Shown: piece after piece, positions 23,336 to 33,581 of the stretch
Layout: every line of letters starts with the position of its first letter
Numbering within the stretch: position 1 is the first letter of the stretch
DNA from: Clostridia bacterium
GTDB taxonomy: Bacteria > Bacillota > Clostridia > Oscillospirales > RGIG8002
Assembly (NCBI GenBank): GCA_017620395.1
Contig: JAFZQJ010000028.1
Coordinates: forward strand, 1 to 37,368
DNA length: 37,368 bases
Direction: 5' to 3'
Notes under the pieces: generated by a model
The model's input: only the letters and a program-made list of their open reading frames with translations
What the model was told of the DNA's origin: nothing
The model's database searches: none
Program-made: the position numbers and the translations under genes

Positions 23336-26300
23336 ATGAGAAAGATCGCGGCGTTTTCGGTAATAATCGCGCTGGCGTGCTCCGTCTTTGCGGGAACGGC
23401 CTTCTTTGCGTCCGCCGTTACGGCTCAAGAGGCGATGGCCGCGGCGAAGCCCGAGCTCTACGGACTCTACACCGCGCAGAGCGCGGGTCTGCTTCGCGAC
23501 GCTTACGACAGAACCTCCGCCGCGCTCGAAGCCGGCAGAAGCGGAGCCGAAGAGGCTTCTGCGCTTTCCGCCGCTCTCGACGCGCTCGTCCCCGTCGAAG
23601 ACTACAGGCGCGGAACACTGCTCGGATTCGACGGCGTTACGGACGAAGACTTGGCCGCGATGAGACTCAACCGCGGGAGCGTTTCCGTTTCCGACGGCGC
23701 CGTTTCGATAACCGGCGAAGGAACGCTCCGTTACTGCAACGCCGTTCGCGGCGGCATCGCCGGCGGCTCGCCTTTCGGTATCGCGACGCCGGAATACGAC
23801 GGCTTCGCGATAAAAATAAACTCCGCCTCCGACGCGGCGCTCGACCTTGAAATAGGCAGACGCGGCAGTCCGGACGACTGCGTTTTCACTATTTCCGATA
23901 TATACGTTTCCGCGGGAGAAAGGTATTACCTATTCCCGTTCAGCCGTTTCGGCGACCTGCCGCTCGACGGCACGCTGAACTATATATCCCTGACCTTCAG
24001 CGGAACGCAGGAGGTCTCGTTCTCCGACCTGCACGCGGCCGCCTCATCGGACGACGCCGTCAGGCGCTCCACGACCGAAACTCCCTTGACGTCGCAGAAT
24101 TTCTCGCCGACTGCTTTTTATAAAATCCTGCAGCGCGACACCGATCTCGCGCTGACGATGAACGACACCTCCGGAGGCCAGGACCGCTTCACCTTCACCG
24201 AAAACGCGGAAAACGACGATTCGCAGCTGTGGCAGATATGCCGCGATCCCGTTATGACGTCGAGATTCAGGATAACGAACAAGAAGTTCGGTACTTCGAT
24301 AGCGAAAGCTCCGTCCGGTGATATGACTCTCAGCGCAAAGGTCGCCGACTACACGGATGATTTGCAGAAATGGTCCTGCTCCTACAGCAGGACAAAGGGA
24401 TTCCACTTTTATCTCAGCGGCGTCGGCAAGCTGAGCTACAGCGGCACTCACGCCCGCTTCGCCGGCCCCGGCACGGCAACAAGATATTTCGACGTCCTCT
24501 GCGCCGGTGATGAAGAGTGGACGCAGGTCTGGAGCGACGAATTCGACACGCTCGACCGCAGCGTATGGTACGTCGTGAACTCCAAGAACCGCGGCGATAC
24601 CGAGCCGATGTTCAACCGCGACAGTCCGAACAACGTATATACGGAAAACGGCAACCTCGTCATCAAGACGATAAAGGAAGATTATCGCGGCTACCACGCC
24701 ACAAGCGCATACCTGACCACCGAGGACAAGATCCATTTCTCCTACGGCAGATTCGAGATGCGCGCCAGGCTCCCCGAAGGGCGCAAGATCTGGCCGGCGT
24801 TCTGGCTGATGGGCGACGACAACGTCTGGCCCTACTGCGCGGAGATCGACGTCGTCGAAGCAGTCGGCTCCGGCCCCGACGACGACTGGCTCGGCGACCG
24901 GCGCTCCATCGCGACGTTCCACTACTGCAACGCCGGGAATCACTACGAGATCGGCGGATGGAGCGACTTCAATATCCTGACGCACACCGAGAAACTCTCG
25001 GAAAACTACCATATTTACGCTGTCGAATGGGAATACGACCAGATACGCTGGTATTTCGACGATACGCTTTACCTGACTGTCAACGTCGAGGGCGACGCGC
25101 TGAAAAACGCCCTGCAGGAAAACCCGATGTTTATGATACTCGACACCTCCATCGAAGGCCCCGGCAACAACCGTCTGCCCGATGGAATGCCCGACGAGGC
25201 TTATTTCTATATCGATTATATCCGCTACTGCAAGCCCTCGACATCGGCGGCGCCCGCGGACAGTTTGCCGTATGAATACGTCAGCAGCTCCCCCGATTTT
25301 CATCAGATCATCTGGTCGCCTGCAAACGTAGGCGCGGTCAACATTGAAAAAAATATGTTCGTCTATAACGACGCCGCCTGCAACACGAGCGTTTTCAACC
25401 TGACGGAGATGAAGCGCGTTGCTTTCAGAAACCTCACGCAGTCCGGCTGGACGATGGCAAGCGCGGTCTCCGCCGACGGAAGCACACTCGCCTTCGGCAG
25501 GCAGAGCAGGTTCACGGTATGCGACTCCAATCTCAACGTGCCTTATAACGAAGACGCCCCGCTTGAATTCCCCGCGCTCGCGCTCAGCAACGACGGCTCG
25601 CGGCTGTACTACGGCGGCGTGCCAAGAAGCAACGGCGAGGAATTCGCTGAACGGTTCCATATTTACGACACCGTGAATATGCAATGGCTGAGCAGCGAAT
25701 ACACCGGCAGCTGGGTGGATTCCATCGCCGTCCGCGACGACGACGTCTACGCCTACGGCTGCTTCAACGGGCTCGTGCGCGTGCGCTCCGCAAGCGGCGG
25801 AGATCTCGGAGAATTCAACGCGGGGGGCAGAGCGCTTTCGCTCGCGTTTTCGCCCGACCGCAGGAAGCTCTACGCCGCCTGCGGCGATCAGAAGATATAC
25901 GTTTATGATATTGAAACCCGCTCCGCTCGCGTATTCGCGTCATGCGGGGACGAAATCTACCGCGTCGCCGTTTCGCCCGACGGAACGCGCGTTACCGCCG
26001 CCTGCGGAGACGCCTGCGCTCGCGTTTACGACACCGCGACGGGGCGGCTCGTCGCGCGTCCCTGCCTCGGCGACCTCGCGGTGACCTACGTCGACTACTC
26101 GCTCGACGGCAAGCTGCTCGCGCTCTGCGGTCTCGACGCCAAAGTCGGCGTCTACCGCGCTGACGACGGACTGCCGCTCGCGCTTCTGAGCAACACCGAC
26201 AGCACATGCTGGTACAACACCGTCGCGATCAGCGCGGATAATACCTCGGTCATGGCGATACGCGGCGTGGAAAACTTCAACTCCGCCGTTTCCGGCTGGA

Positions 26301-26722
26301 AGCTCCCCGCCGACCTGCTCCCCGCGGACGGAGGCGACTCATCCGCGCTGGACGCGCTTCCCTGTTACGACGAAACCGCATACACTCCCGAAAGCTACGC
26401 GCCTTACGCCGCTGCGCTGAAAAACGCGCACGCGGTCAGGGCGAACAGATACTCCTCGCAGTCCGATATCGACTCGGCGGCCGCCGCCGTTTCCGCCGCG
26501 GCCGAAGGGCTCGTTGAGCTTGATTACATGAAGGGCGACTTCGACTTTGACGGCGAGATCACCGTTTCAGACGCGCTCGCCGCGCTCCGCATCGCCGCGA
26601 AGCTCGCGGACGAAACGCCGGAAAGCGTTCTTATCGGCGACATCGACGGCGACGGACACGTCACCGTTTCCGACGCGCTTGCGATACTCCGCGTAGCCGC
26701 CAAACTTGCAGACGCGCTTTAA
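23336..26722 (+). CDS. GH16 glycosidase-propeller-dockerin protein, copy 1
   Basis: 1128 residues from the ATG at 23336, which has CGGAGGGA upstream. An earlier in-frame ATG at 23294 lies at the promoter start site. It has a signal peptide (1-30) and a FIVAR-like segment (about 33-86). A beta-sandwich-like region (95-235) ends NYISLTFSGTQEVSFSDLHA, and a trefoil-like region (257-390) carries QLWQI. GH16 (394-634) has the catalytic EIDVVE (503-508) and FGRF/WPAFWLMG context. A WD40-like propeller (651-991) has repeats such as VSPDGTRVTAACGDACARVYD. FIVAR (1003-1061) and a dockerin (1065-1128) end it. GH16 enzymes cleave beta-1,3/1,4-glucans or galactans with retention; the motif with an extra residue is laminarinase/lichenase-like. 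It is secreted and presumably cohesin-bound. First gene of the array. Confidence 0.9.
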   Translation: MRKIAAFSVIIALACSVFAGTAFFASAVTAQEAMAAAKPELYGLYTAQSAGLLRDAYDRTSAALEAGRSGAEEASALSAALDALVPVEDYRRGTLLGFDGVTDEDLAAMRLNRGSVSVSDGAVSITGEGTLRYCNAVRGGIAGGSPFGIATPEYDGFAIKINSASDAALDLEIGRRGSPDDCVFTISDIYVSAGERYYLFPFSRFGDLPLDGTLNYISLTFSGTQEVSFSDLHAAASSDDAVRRSTTETPLTSQNFSPTAFYKILQRDTDLALTMNDTSGGQDRFTFTENAENDDSQLWQICRDPVMTSRFRITNKKFGTSIAKAPSGDMTLSAKVADYTDDLQKWSCSYSRTKGFHFYLSGVGKLSYSGTHARFAGPGTATRYFDVLCAGDEEWTQVWSDEFDTLDRSVWYVVNSKNRGDTEPMFNRDSPNNVYTENGNLVIKTIKEDYRGYHATSAYLTTEDKIHFSYGRFEMRARLPEGRKIWPAFWLMGDDNVWPYCAEIDVVEAVGSGPDDDWLGDRRSIATFHYCNAGNHYEIGGWSDFNILTHTEKLSENYHIYAVEWEYDQIRWYFDDTLYLTVNVEGDALKNALQENPMFMILDTSIEGPGNNRLPDGMPDEAYFYIDYIRYCKPSTSAAPADSLPYEYVSSSPDFHQIIWSPANVGAVNIEKNMFVYNDAACNTSVFNLTEMKRVAFRNLTQSGWTMASAVSADGSTLAFGRQSRFTVCDSNLNVPYNEDAPLEFPALALSNDGSRLYYGGVPRSNGEEFAERFHIYDTVNMQWLSSEYTGSWVDSIAVRDDDVYAYGCFNGLVRVRSASGGDLGEFNAGGRALSLAFSPDRRKLYAACGDQKIYVYDIETRSARVFASCGDEIYRVAVSPDGTRVTAACGDACARVYDTATGRLVARPCLGDLAVTYVDYSLDGKLLALCGLDAKVGVYRADDGLPLALLSNTDSTCWYNTVAISADNTSVMAIRGVENFNSAVSGWKLPADLLPADGGDSSALDALPCYDETAYTPESYAPYAAALKNAHAVRANRYSSQSDIDSAAAAVSAAAEGLVELDYMKGDFDFDGEITVSDALAALRIAAKLADETPESVLIGDIDGDGHVTVSDALAILRVAAKLADAL

Positions 26723-26738
26723 GGAGGAAACGAATCCG

Positions 26739-29700
26739 GTGAAAAAACTGACGGCGGCCGTTTTGATCGCGGCTTTAATATGCGCCTGTTTCTCCGGCGG
26801 CGCTTTCACGGCGGCCGCGGATTCGCTCGACCGCGCCATGAGTACGGCAAAGCCGGAACTCTACGGATTATACACGCTGCAGTCCGGAAACGCCCTGCGT
26901 GACGTATATGATCGCGCAGCGGCAACAAAAGCGGCCGGCGGCACCGACGCCGCGCTTGCTGCCGCGCTGCGAAACGCGCTCGGCGGACTTATCCCGCTCG
27001 AAGATTACGGACGCCTCGAACTCGGCGGGTTCGGCAACGTGACAGACGCCGATATCGCTGGGATGAAGCTGAATTCCGGCTCCGTATCCTCCGCCGCGGA
27101 CGGCGCTATCACGCTCTCCGGCGAAGGAACGCTGCGCTACTGCAACGCGGCGCGCGGCGGGATCGCGGGCCCCGATCCCTTCGGCGCAGTTTCGCCATAC
27201 GCGGACGGAATCGCGCTGAAGATCGATTCTTCCGCTGACGCGTCGCTCGACGTTGAGATCGGGTCGCGCGGCGAAAACCGCTCCGTCTATACGATTTCGG
27301 ATATCGCGGTCTCTTCGGGCGAGCGTTATTACTTCTTCCCCTTCAGCCGCTTCGGCTGTCAGCCCGACGAAACGTTCAATTACATCTCGCTGACCTTCAC
27401 CGGCGCGGACGAGGTATCCTTCTCCGACCTGCACGGCGTCGCGGGAGCGCTCGACGGCACGCGGAAAGCGGAGTATTCCGAAACGCCCGTCACGCCGCAG
27501 GCGCTTGACGGCGGCGGATACTTCAAACTGCTGCAAAAAGGCACTTCGCTCGCGCTGACGATGCTTACTCCCGCAGATACCGGCGACAGATGCTGCGTTT
27601 TCGCCGATGACGACCCGAACGACGACAGTCAGCTCTGGCTGATATGTCCCGACCCCTCCTCCTCCAACGCGGTGCGCTTCATAAACAAACACTACGCCTT
27701 CGCTCTCCGATGCGACCCGAACATCGGATCGACCATATCGGCTTCGCGGCCGAATCTCACCGAACCCGAGCAGGTTTTCAACTATTCTTATAACAAAGCC
27801 CGCGGATTCTCGTTCACTGTTTCGGGTAATCAGCGTCTCTCTTATACCGAATCATCATTAAAGTTCGTCTCAATGACCGGCGGGATCAAATACTTTGAGA
27901 TCGTCTCCGTCGCCGCGCCCGAATGGAGCACCGTATGGAGCGACGAATTCGACGGCCGCGCTCTCGACAGAAACGTCTGGAACGTCAGGGACGGAGTCGT
28001 TGACGGCGGCGAGAACTGCTACGCCTTCCGCGACAGCGAAGAGAACGTCTATCTGCAGAACGGAAATCTCGTGATACACACCTTCGAGGGAGAGTACCGC
28101 GGGCGCCCCGCGACAAGCGGGCACGTCAGCACCGAGGATAACGTGCAGTTCGGCTACGGCAGGTATGAATTCCGCGTGAAAATGCCGCACGGACAGGGGA
28201 TATTCCCCGCGCTCTGGATGATGGGCAACGACGACCTGTGGCCGCTGACGGGCGAGATCGATATTCTCGAAATGGTCGGATCCGGCCCGTCCGACGGCTG
28301 GAGGGACGACAAAAAAGCAATCGCCACCTTCCACTATGCCGACGAAAACGGCGAGCACCGCGAGATCGGCGGCTACTCGACAAACGGTTTTCTCTACTGC
28401 CCGGAGCGTCTTTCCGAGGATTATCACGTATACGCCGTTGAATGGGAAAAGGATCAGCTGCGCTGGTACTTCGACGATATACTTTATCTGACTGTCAACG
28501 TCGAAGACGCCGCGCTCGCCTCCGCGCTGCAGGAAAACCCGATGTACATACGCATCAACGTTGCGCTGCACGGGCCCGGCGACTATCAGCTGCCCGAAGA
28601 TATGGCCGAGGCGTTCACGTACGTCGATTACGTCCGCTATATGAAGCCGCGCTCTTCGGCGGCGCCGCAGGACGGAATAAAATTCGACCGCGCGATTCCG
28701 ACGTATGATTTCAGCCGGGAGTTCTGGTATCCTGCCAATGCCGGAGCCGCTGACGCCGCGCAGGATAAAATGCTGTATGCAAGCGGTTCTTCCGCGCTCA
28801 AGATATTCAGCGTCGGGGATATGAGCGAGCTTTACAGCGCCGAGATCGGCGGCGACCGGTACTGGATAAAAAGCTGCGCTTTATCCGCGGACGGCAGCCG
28901 CGCGGCTGCCGGATACACCGGCGGCGTCGCGGCATACAACGGCAGATTGAGCATAAGCGCCAAAACCGACTTCGCTTCAAACTCGCCCGTTGTCGCGTTA
29001 AGTCCCGACGGCTCGCGCTGCTACGCCGGCGGACAACCTAACGACTCGAGCGGTTTCTGCGATTACTTTTACGTTTACAATGCGTCGAATATGCGCTTGA
29101 TCAAGAGCGAATACACCGGCAGCTGGGTGGACAGCATAGCAGTCCACGACAGCGGCGTTTACGCCTACGGGTGCTTCGACGGCACCGTGCGCGTGCGTTC
29201 CGCTTCCGACGCCGACCTCGGCGGTTTCACCGCGGGCGGCAGAGTGATAAGCATCGCCTTCTCTCCTGACGGAAAGAAACTCTACACCGCCGACGGCGGA
29301 TGCAATATTTACGCTTACGATATCGAAAGCGGCACCGCGTCGCTCCTCGCCTCGCTCGGCGACGAAGTTTACCGTATCGCCGTTTCGCCGGACGGAACAC
29401 GCCTCGCCGCCGCCTGCGGCGACTCCTGCGCGAGAGTCTACGACCTCGCGACCGGACGGCTCGCCGCGCGCCCCTGCCTCGGCAGATTGTTCGTCACCGC
29501 AGTCAATTATTCCGTCGACGGCAAGCTTCTGCTTCTCGGCGGTACCGACGGCAAGATCGGCGTTTTCCGCGCCGACGACGGGCATCCGCTCGCGCTGCTG
29601 ACGGAAAACGACAGACCGCGTTGGTTCGACACCGCCGTCATCTGCGCGGATAACTCCGCCGTCATGTCGATACGCCGCATTTACGACTACCGATCCGGAC

Positions 29701-30131
29701 CGATCGCGTGGACGCTTCCGTCCGATCTCATACCCGCCGACGGCGGAGATCCCTCCGCGCTGGACGCGCTTCCCTATTACGACGAAACGGCCTACACCGC
29801 CGAAAGCTACGCGCCTTACGCCGCCGCCCTGAAAAACGCACACGCGGTCAAGGTGAACAGATACTCCGCGCAGGCGGTCATAGACGCCGCCGCGCAGGCG
29901 CTTTCCGACGCCGAGTCCGCGCTTGAAGAAAAGACAGTCAGGGGCGACCTCGACGGCGACGGCGAAGTCACCGTCTCCGACGCGCTCCGCGCCCTCCGCT
30001 TCGCGGCGGGGCTTTCCGAGCCGGACGAAAACGCTCTTCGCTCAGGCGACGCTGACGCGGACGGCGAAATAACCGTGTCCGACGCGCTCGTGATACTCCG
30101 GGTCGCCATTGGGTTGACAAGCACACTCTGA
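26739..30131 (+). CDS. GH16 glycosidase-propeller-dockerin protein, copy 2
   Basis: 1130 residues from a GTG at 26739 (VKKLTAAVLIAALICACFSG). AAGGAGG overlaps the stop codon of copy 1 and lies 11 bases upstream. The frame opens at an ATG inside copy 1, but that gives a charged extension before the signal peptide. The domain order is as in copy 1. GH16 starts near residue 396 (EWSTVWSDEFDGRALDRNVW), with the catalytic EIDILE at 506-511. The propeller includes SPDGTRLAAACGDSCARVYD, FIVAR is YYDETAYTAESYAPYAAALK, and the dockerin loops are DLDGDGEVTVSDAL and DADADGEITVSDAL. The predicted role is the same as copy 1; cleft loops after the catalytic motif differ, so substrate details may too. It is transcribed with copy 1. 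Confidence 0.9.
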   Translation: MKKLTAAVLIAALICACFSGGAFTAAADSLDRAMSTAKPELYGLYTLQSGNALRDVYDRAAATKAAGGTDAALAAALRNALGGLIPLEDYGRLELGGFGNVTDADIAGMKLNSGSVSSAADGAITLSGEGTLRYCNAARGGIAGPDPFGAVSPYADGIALKIDSSADASLDVEIGSRGENRSVYTISDIAVSSGERYYFFPFSRFGCQPDETFNYISLTFTGADEVSFSDLHGVAGALDGTRKAEYSETPVTPQALDGGGYFKLLQKGTSLALTMLTPADTGDRCCVFADDDPNDDSQLWLICPDPSSSNAVRFINKHYAFALRCDPNIGSTISASRPNLTEPEQVFNYSYNKARGFSFTVSGNQRLSYTESSLKFVSMTGGIKYFEIVSVAAPEWSTVWSDEFDGRALDRNVWNVRDGVVDGGENCYAFRDSEENVYLQNGNLVIHTFEGEYRGRPATSGHVSTEDNVQFGYGRYEFRVKMPHGQGIFPALWMMGNDDLWPLTGEIDILEMVGSGPSDGWRDDKKAIATFHYADENGEHREIGGYSTNGFLYCPERLSEDYHVYAVEWEKDQLRWYFDDILYLTVNVEDAALASALQENPMYIRINVALHGPGDYQLPEDMAEAFTYVDYVRYMKPRSSAAPQDGIKFDRAIPTYDFSREFWYPANAGAADAAQDKMLYASGSSALKIFSVGDMSELYSAEIGGDRYWIKSCALSADGSRAAAGYTGGVAAYNGRLSISAKTDFASNSPVVALSPDGSRCYAGGQPNDSSGFCDYFYVYNASNMRLIKSEYTGSWVDSIAVHDSGVYAYGCFDGTVRVRSASDADLGGFTAGGRVISIAFSPDGKKLYTADGGCNIYAYDIESGTASLLASLGDEVYRIAVSPDGTRLAAACGDSCARVYDLATGRLAARPCLGRLFVTAVNYSVDGKLLLLGGTDGKIGVFRADDGHPLALLTENDRPRWFDTAVICADNSAVMSIRRIYDYRSGPIAWTLPSDLIPADGGDPSALDALPYYDETAYTAESYAPYAAALKNAHAVKVNRYSAQAVIDAAAQALSDAESALEEKTVRGDLDGDGEVTVSDALRALRFAAGLSEPDENALRSGDADADGEITVSDALVILRVAIGLTSTL

Positions 30132-30139
30132 CGGAGGCG

Positions 30140-33100
30140 ATGTGTTTGAAAAAACTCATATCCCTTCTGCTGCTCACAGCACTCGTGTGCGCGTGCTTTT
30201 CCGGCGCCGCTTTCACTGCGGCGGCGGACTCGCTCGACCGCGCGATGAACGCCGTCAAGCCCGAGCTTTACGGAATGTATACGCCGCAGTCCGGCAACGT
30301 GCTGCGAGATAAATACGACCGCGCCTCCGCGCTGAAAGCGACAGGCTCAACCGATATCACTCTCTCGAACTCGCTTCGCAACGCGCTCGGCAGGCTGGTC
30401 GCTCTTGACGAATACACACACGTCGCGCTCGCCGGCTTCGGCGGTGTGACCGAAAACGATATAGCCGCGATGAAACTCAACGCGGGCGGCGTTTCCATAT
30501 CCGGCGGCGCCGTGACGCTCATCGGCGAAGGGACGCTCCGCTACTGCAACGCCGCCGAAAACGGCATAGCCGGCCCGTCTCCCTTCGGCGCCGACCTCTC
30601 GGACGCGGACGGGCTCGCGCTGACTGTGACTTCTGCCGCGAAGGCGACGCTCGATCTCGAGATAGGCGTGCGCGGAAGCGAAAGCGACTGCGTTTTCATA
30701 ATTCCCGACGTCGCCGTTTCCGAAGGTGAAAAGACATACTTTTTCCCCTTTGAGCGCTTCGGCTGTGCGGCGGCGGACAATACGCTGAATTATATCTCGC
30801 TCGCGTTTACGGGGTCGCCCGAGGTCACCTTCAGCGACCTCCACGGCGTCGCGAACTCGCTCGACGACGCGAAAAAGAGCGAATACTCCGAGGCCGTCGC
30901 GACTCCCGAAACGCTGAACGCGAAAAAATACTACAAGCTGCTGCAGAAGGATTCCACGCTCGCGCTGACGATGTTCAAAGCGACCGGCGAGGGCGACGAG
31001 ACCTTCGGCTTCACGGAAGACGATCCCGACGACGACGCGCAACTGTGGCAGCTTTGCCCCGATCCGGATCAGCCGGAGCGCGTGCGCATAGTCAACAAGC
31101 ATTACGGCTATGCGATACGCGGGGCTTATAACTATACACTCGGCTTCCTTCCCATTTCGGCGCGGGCGAACCTCACGAGCAACGAGCAGCTCTGGCTATG
31201 GGATTATAACGACGGCGGCTTTGCTTTTTGCGTTCCCAACTGGACGCGCATATCCTACTCCGGCGACAAGTTCCGGATCACCGGCATAAACGCCGAGGTG
31301 AAGCGTTTCACCCTCGTCGAGGCCGGCGGTCCCGAATGGACGCAGGCGTGGAGTGACGAATTCAACGGCGCGCAGATTGACCGCGGCGTCTGGCACGTCC
31401 TGGAAGAAACGAAAACGTGTTACTCCCTGCGCGACAACACGAACAACGTCTACGTCAGAGACGGCAACCTCGTTATACACACCTTGAGGGAAGAATACAA
31501 CGGCCGTCAGGCGACGACCGGGCATATACGCAGCGAATTCAGCACCGACTTCGGCTACGGAAGATACGAATACCGCTCAAAACTGCCGAAAGGCGACGGC
31601 GTCTGGCCCGCCTTCTGGATGATGGGCGAGGAAGACCTTTTCCCCCACACCGCCGAGATCGACGTCCTCGAGATGATCGGCACCGGCGAAACGGACGACT
31701 TCGCCGGCGAAAAGAAGGCGTTCGCCACCTTCCACTACGCGGGGGACGACGGCAAGCACGTCGAGCAGGGCGGCTGGACGGACCTCGGCATTCTCCATAC
31801 GAAGGAACCGCTTTCCGACGACTACCACATTTACGCAGTCGAATGGGACAAGAATCAGCTCCGCTGGTACTTCGACGATCTGCTCTATATGGTCGTGAAT
31901 ATCGAGGGCGACGCGCTCGAACGCGCGCTTCATACGAATCCGATATATCTGATAATCAGCGTCGGGCTGAACTGCCCTGACGGTCAGCTCCCCGAACATA
32001 TGGTCGAGTCGTTCCTTTACGTCGATTACGTCCGCTATTACAAGGACGCCTTGTCGGCGAAGCCGCAGGGAAATATCGCGTATGACGTTACGGATTCAAA
32101 GCCCGAATTCTCGCAGATCTTCTCTTACGCCGCGCAGACCGGCGCTTACTGCGCGGCGACCGATACGCTCGTCTACTCGACCGGCGCGGGAGAATCGCGC
32201 ACCTACGGCGTCAGCGATATGGTGTTCCGTTCAATACTGAAACTCGCGGGCGGCGAAAGTGACTGGATCATGTCGAGCGCCGTTTCCGCCGACGGCAACA
32301 AAATCGCGCTCGGCAGCAGAGGCAAACTCACGGTGACGGATTCGCAGTTCGCCGCGTCGGAAAGCATCGAGTTTCCGTCTGAATATCCGGCGGCCGCGCT
32401 GAGCAACAACGGCTCGCGCTGCTACGCCGGCGGCACCGCGATCGACGATTCCGATTTCTGCAAATACCTCTACGTTTACGATACGTCCGATATGCATACG
32501 CTCCGCAGGGAATACACCGGCAGCTGGGTGGATACCGTCGCGGTCGCAGCGAACGATTACTACGCTTACGGCTGTTTCAACGGCGCGGTTTACGTCCGTA
32601 GCGCGAGTGGTATCGGCGCTGGAAACTTCAAGACGGACGGCAGAGTCGTCAGCATAGTCTTTTCGCAGGACTGCAAAACGCTTTACGCCGCCTCCGCCGA
32701 CGGCAATATATATGTTTATGATATAGATACTCAAACCCCCTCGATCTTCGCCTCATGCGTTGACGAGATATATCAGCTCGCGCTCTCACCCGACGGAAAG
32801 CATATAGCCGCCGCCTGCGGCGACTCCTGCGCCCGCGTCTGGGACACCGCGACCGGCAAGCTCATCATACGCCCGTGCCTCGGGCGACTGCTCGCGACGA
32901 ACGTCGCTTATTCATCCGACGGCAAACTGCTCGCCGTCTCCGGCACGGACGGCCGCATCGGGATCTACCGCGCCGATGACGGGCTCCCGCTCGAGTTGCT
33001 GACGGAAGGCGTTCCGCGCTGGTATAACACCATCGCGCTGAACGCGGATGCGTCCGTGCTGATGGCAATACGCTACGTTACGGATTACAAATCCGGCCCC

Positions 33101-33529
33101 GTCGCGTGGCGGCTTCCCGAAGACCTTATACCCGCCGACGGCGGCGACGCTTCCGCGCTCGGCAAGCTGCCCTATTACGACGAAGCTGCCTACACCCCCG
33201 AAAGCTACGCCGTCTACGCCGCCGCGCTGAAAAACGCGCACACGGTCAGGACGAACAGATACTCTGCGCAGGCGGTCATAGACTCCGCCGCTGACGCGGT
33301 CGCCGCAGCATCCGCCGGACTCGTAAAGGCGGGGCTGATGAAGGGCGATCCGACGGGCGACGGCATGATCACCGTTTCCGACGCACTGCGCGCGCTCCGT
33401 TTCGCCGCGAAGCTCGCGGAAGCGGACGCGACCGGACTTTACGTCTGTGACGTCGACTGCGACGGCGAGATCACCGTCGCGGACGCGCTGTTGATCCTTC
33501 GCGCCGCGATCGGACTGATACAGCTTTAA
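30140..33529 (+). CDS. GH16 glycosidase-propeller-dockerin protein, copy 3
   Basis: 1129 residues from the ATG at 30140, which is only two bases from GGAGG. The TTG at 30146 has eight-base spacing and gives a start like its siblings (KKLISLLLLTALVCACF), so it may be the real one. Domains are in the same order: FIVAR-like (about 33-87), beta-sandwich-like, trefoil-like (QLWQLCPDP near 301), GH16 from about 398 with catalytic EIDVLE (506-511), propeller, FIVAR and dockerin. The first dockerin loop is DPTGDGMITVSDAL, with Thr at a usual Asp/Asn calcium position; the second is DVDCDGEITVADAL. The gap after copy 2 is 8 bp. A small GC stem-loop (33533-33548) follows before copy 4. Confidence 0.9.
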   Translation: MCLKKLISLLLLTALVCACFSGAAFTAAADSLDRAMNAVKPELYGMYTPQSGNVLRDKYDRASALKATGSTDITLSNSLRNALGRLVALDEYTHVALAGFGGVTENDIAAMKLNAGGVSISGGAVTLIGEGTLRYCNAAENGIAGPSPFGADLSDADGLALTVTSAAKATLDLEIGVRGSESDCVFIIPDVAVSEGEKTYFFPFERFGCAAADNTLNYISLAFTGSPEVTFSDLHGVANSLDDAKKSEYSEAVATPETLNAKKYYKLLQKDSTLALTMFKATGEGDETFGFTEDDPDDDAQLWQLCPDPDQPERVRIVNKHYGYAIRGAYNYTLGFLPISARANLTSNEQLWLWDYNDGGFAFCVPNWTRISYSGDKFRITGINAEVKRFTLVEAGGPEWTQAWSDEFNGAQIDRGVWHVLEETKTCYSLRDNTNNVYVRDGNLVIHTLREEYNGRQATTGHIRSEFSTDFGYGRYEYRSKLPKGDGVWPAFWMMGEEDLFPHTAEIDVLEMIGTGETDDFAGEKKAFATFHYAGDDGKHVEQGGWTDLGILHTKEPLSDDYHIYAVEWDKNQLRWYFDDLLYMVVNIEGDALERALHTNPIYLIISVGLNCPDGQLPEHMVESFLYVDYVRYYKDALSAKPQGNIAYDVTDSKPEFSQIFSYAAQTGAYCAATDTLVYSTGAGESRTYGVSDMVFRSILKLAGGESDWIMSSAVSADGNKIALGSRGKLTVTDSQFAASESIEFPSEYPAAALSNNGSRCYAGGTAIDDSDFCKYLYVYDTSDMHTLRREYTGSWVDTVAVAANDYYAYGCFNGAVYVRSASGIGAGNFKTDGRVVSIVFSQDCKTLYAASADGNIYVYDIDTQTPSIFASCVDEIYQLALSPDGKHIAAACGDSCARVWDTATGKLIIRPCLGRLLATNVAYSSDGKLLAVSGTDGRIGIYRADDGLPLELLTEGVPRWYNTIALNADASVLMAIRYVTDYKSGPVAWRLPEDLIPADGGDASALGKLPYYDEAAYTPESYAVYAAALKNAHTVRTNRYSAQAVIDSAADAVAAASAGLVKAGLMKGDPTGDGMITVSDALRALRFAAKLAEADATGLYVCDVDCDGEITVADALLILRAAIGLIQL

Positions 33530-33581
33530 TAACGGCGGCACGCCGCCGAAAAGATAATGCAAACCAAAGGAGAGACTCAGT

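Noticed and set aside
24044-25684. A 546-codon minus-strand frame inside GH16 copy 1, with similar frames opposite copies 2-4 (for example 34662-36170)
   Set aside because: They are antisense to catalytic domains, show no family features, and recur at matching places because the paralogs share codon patterns.
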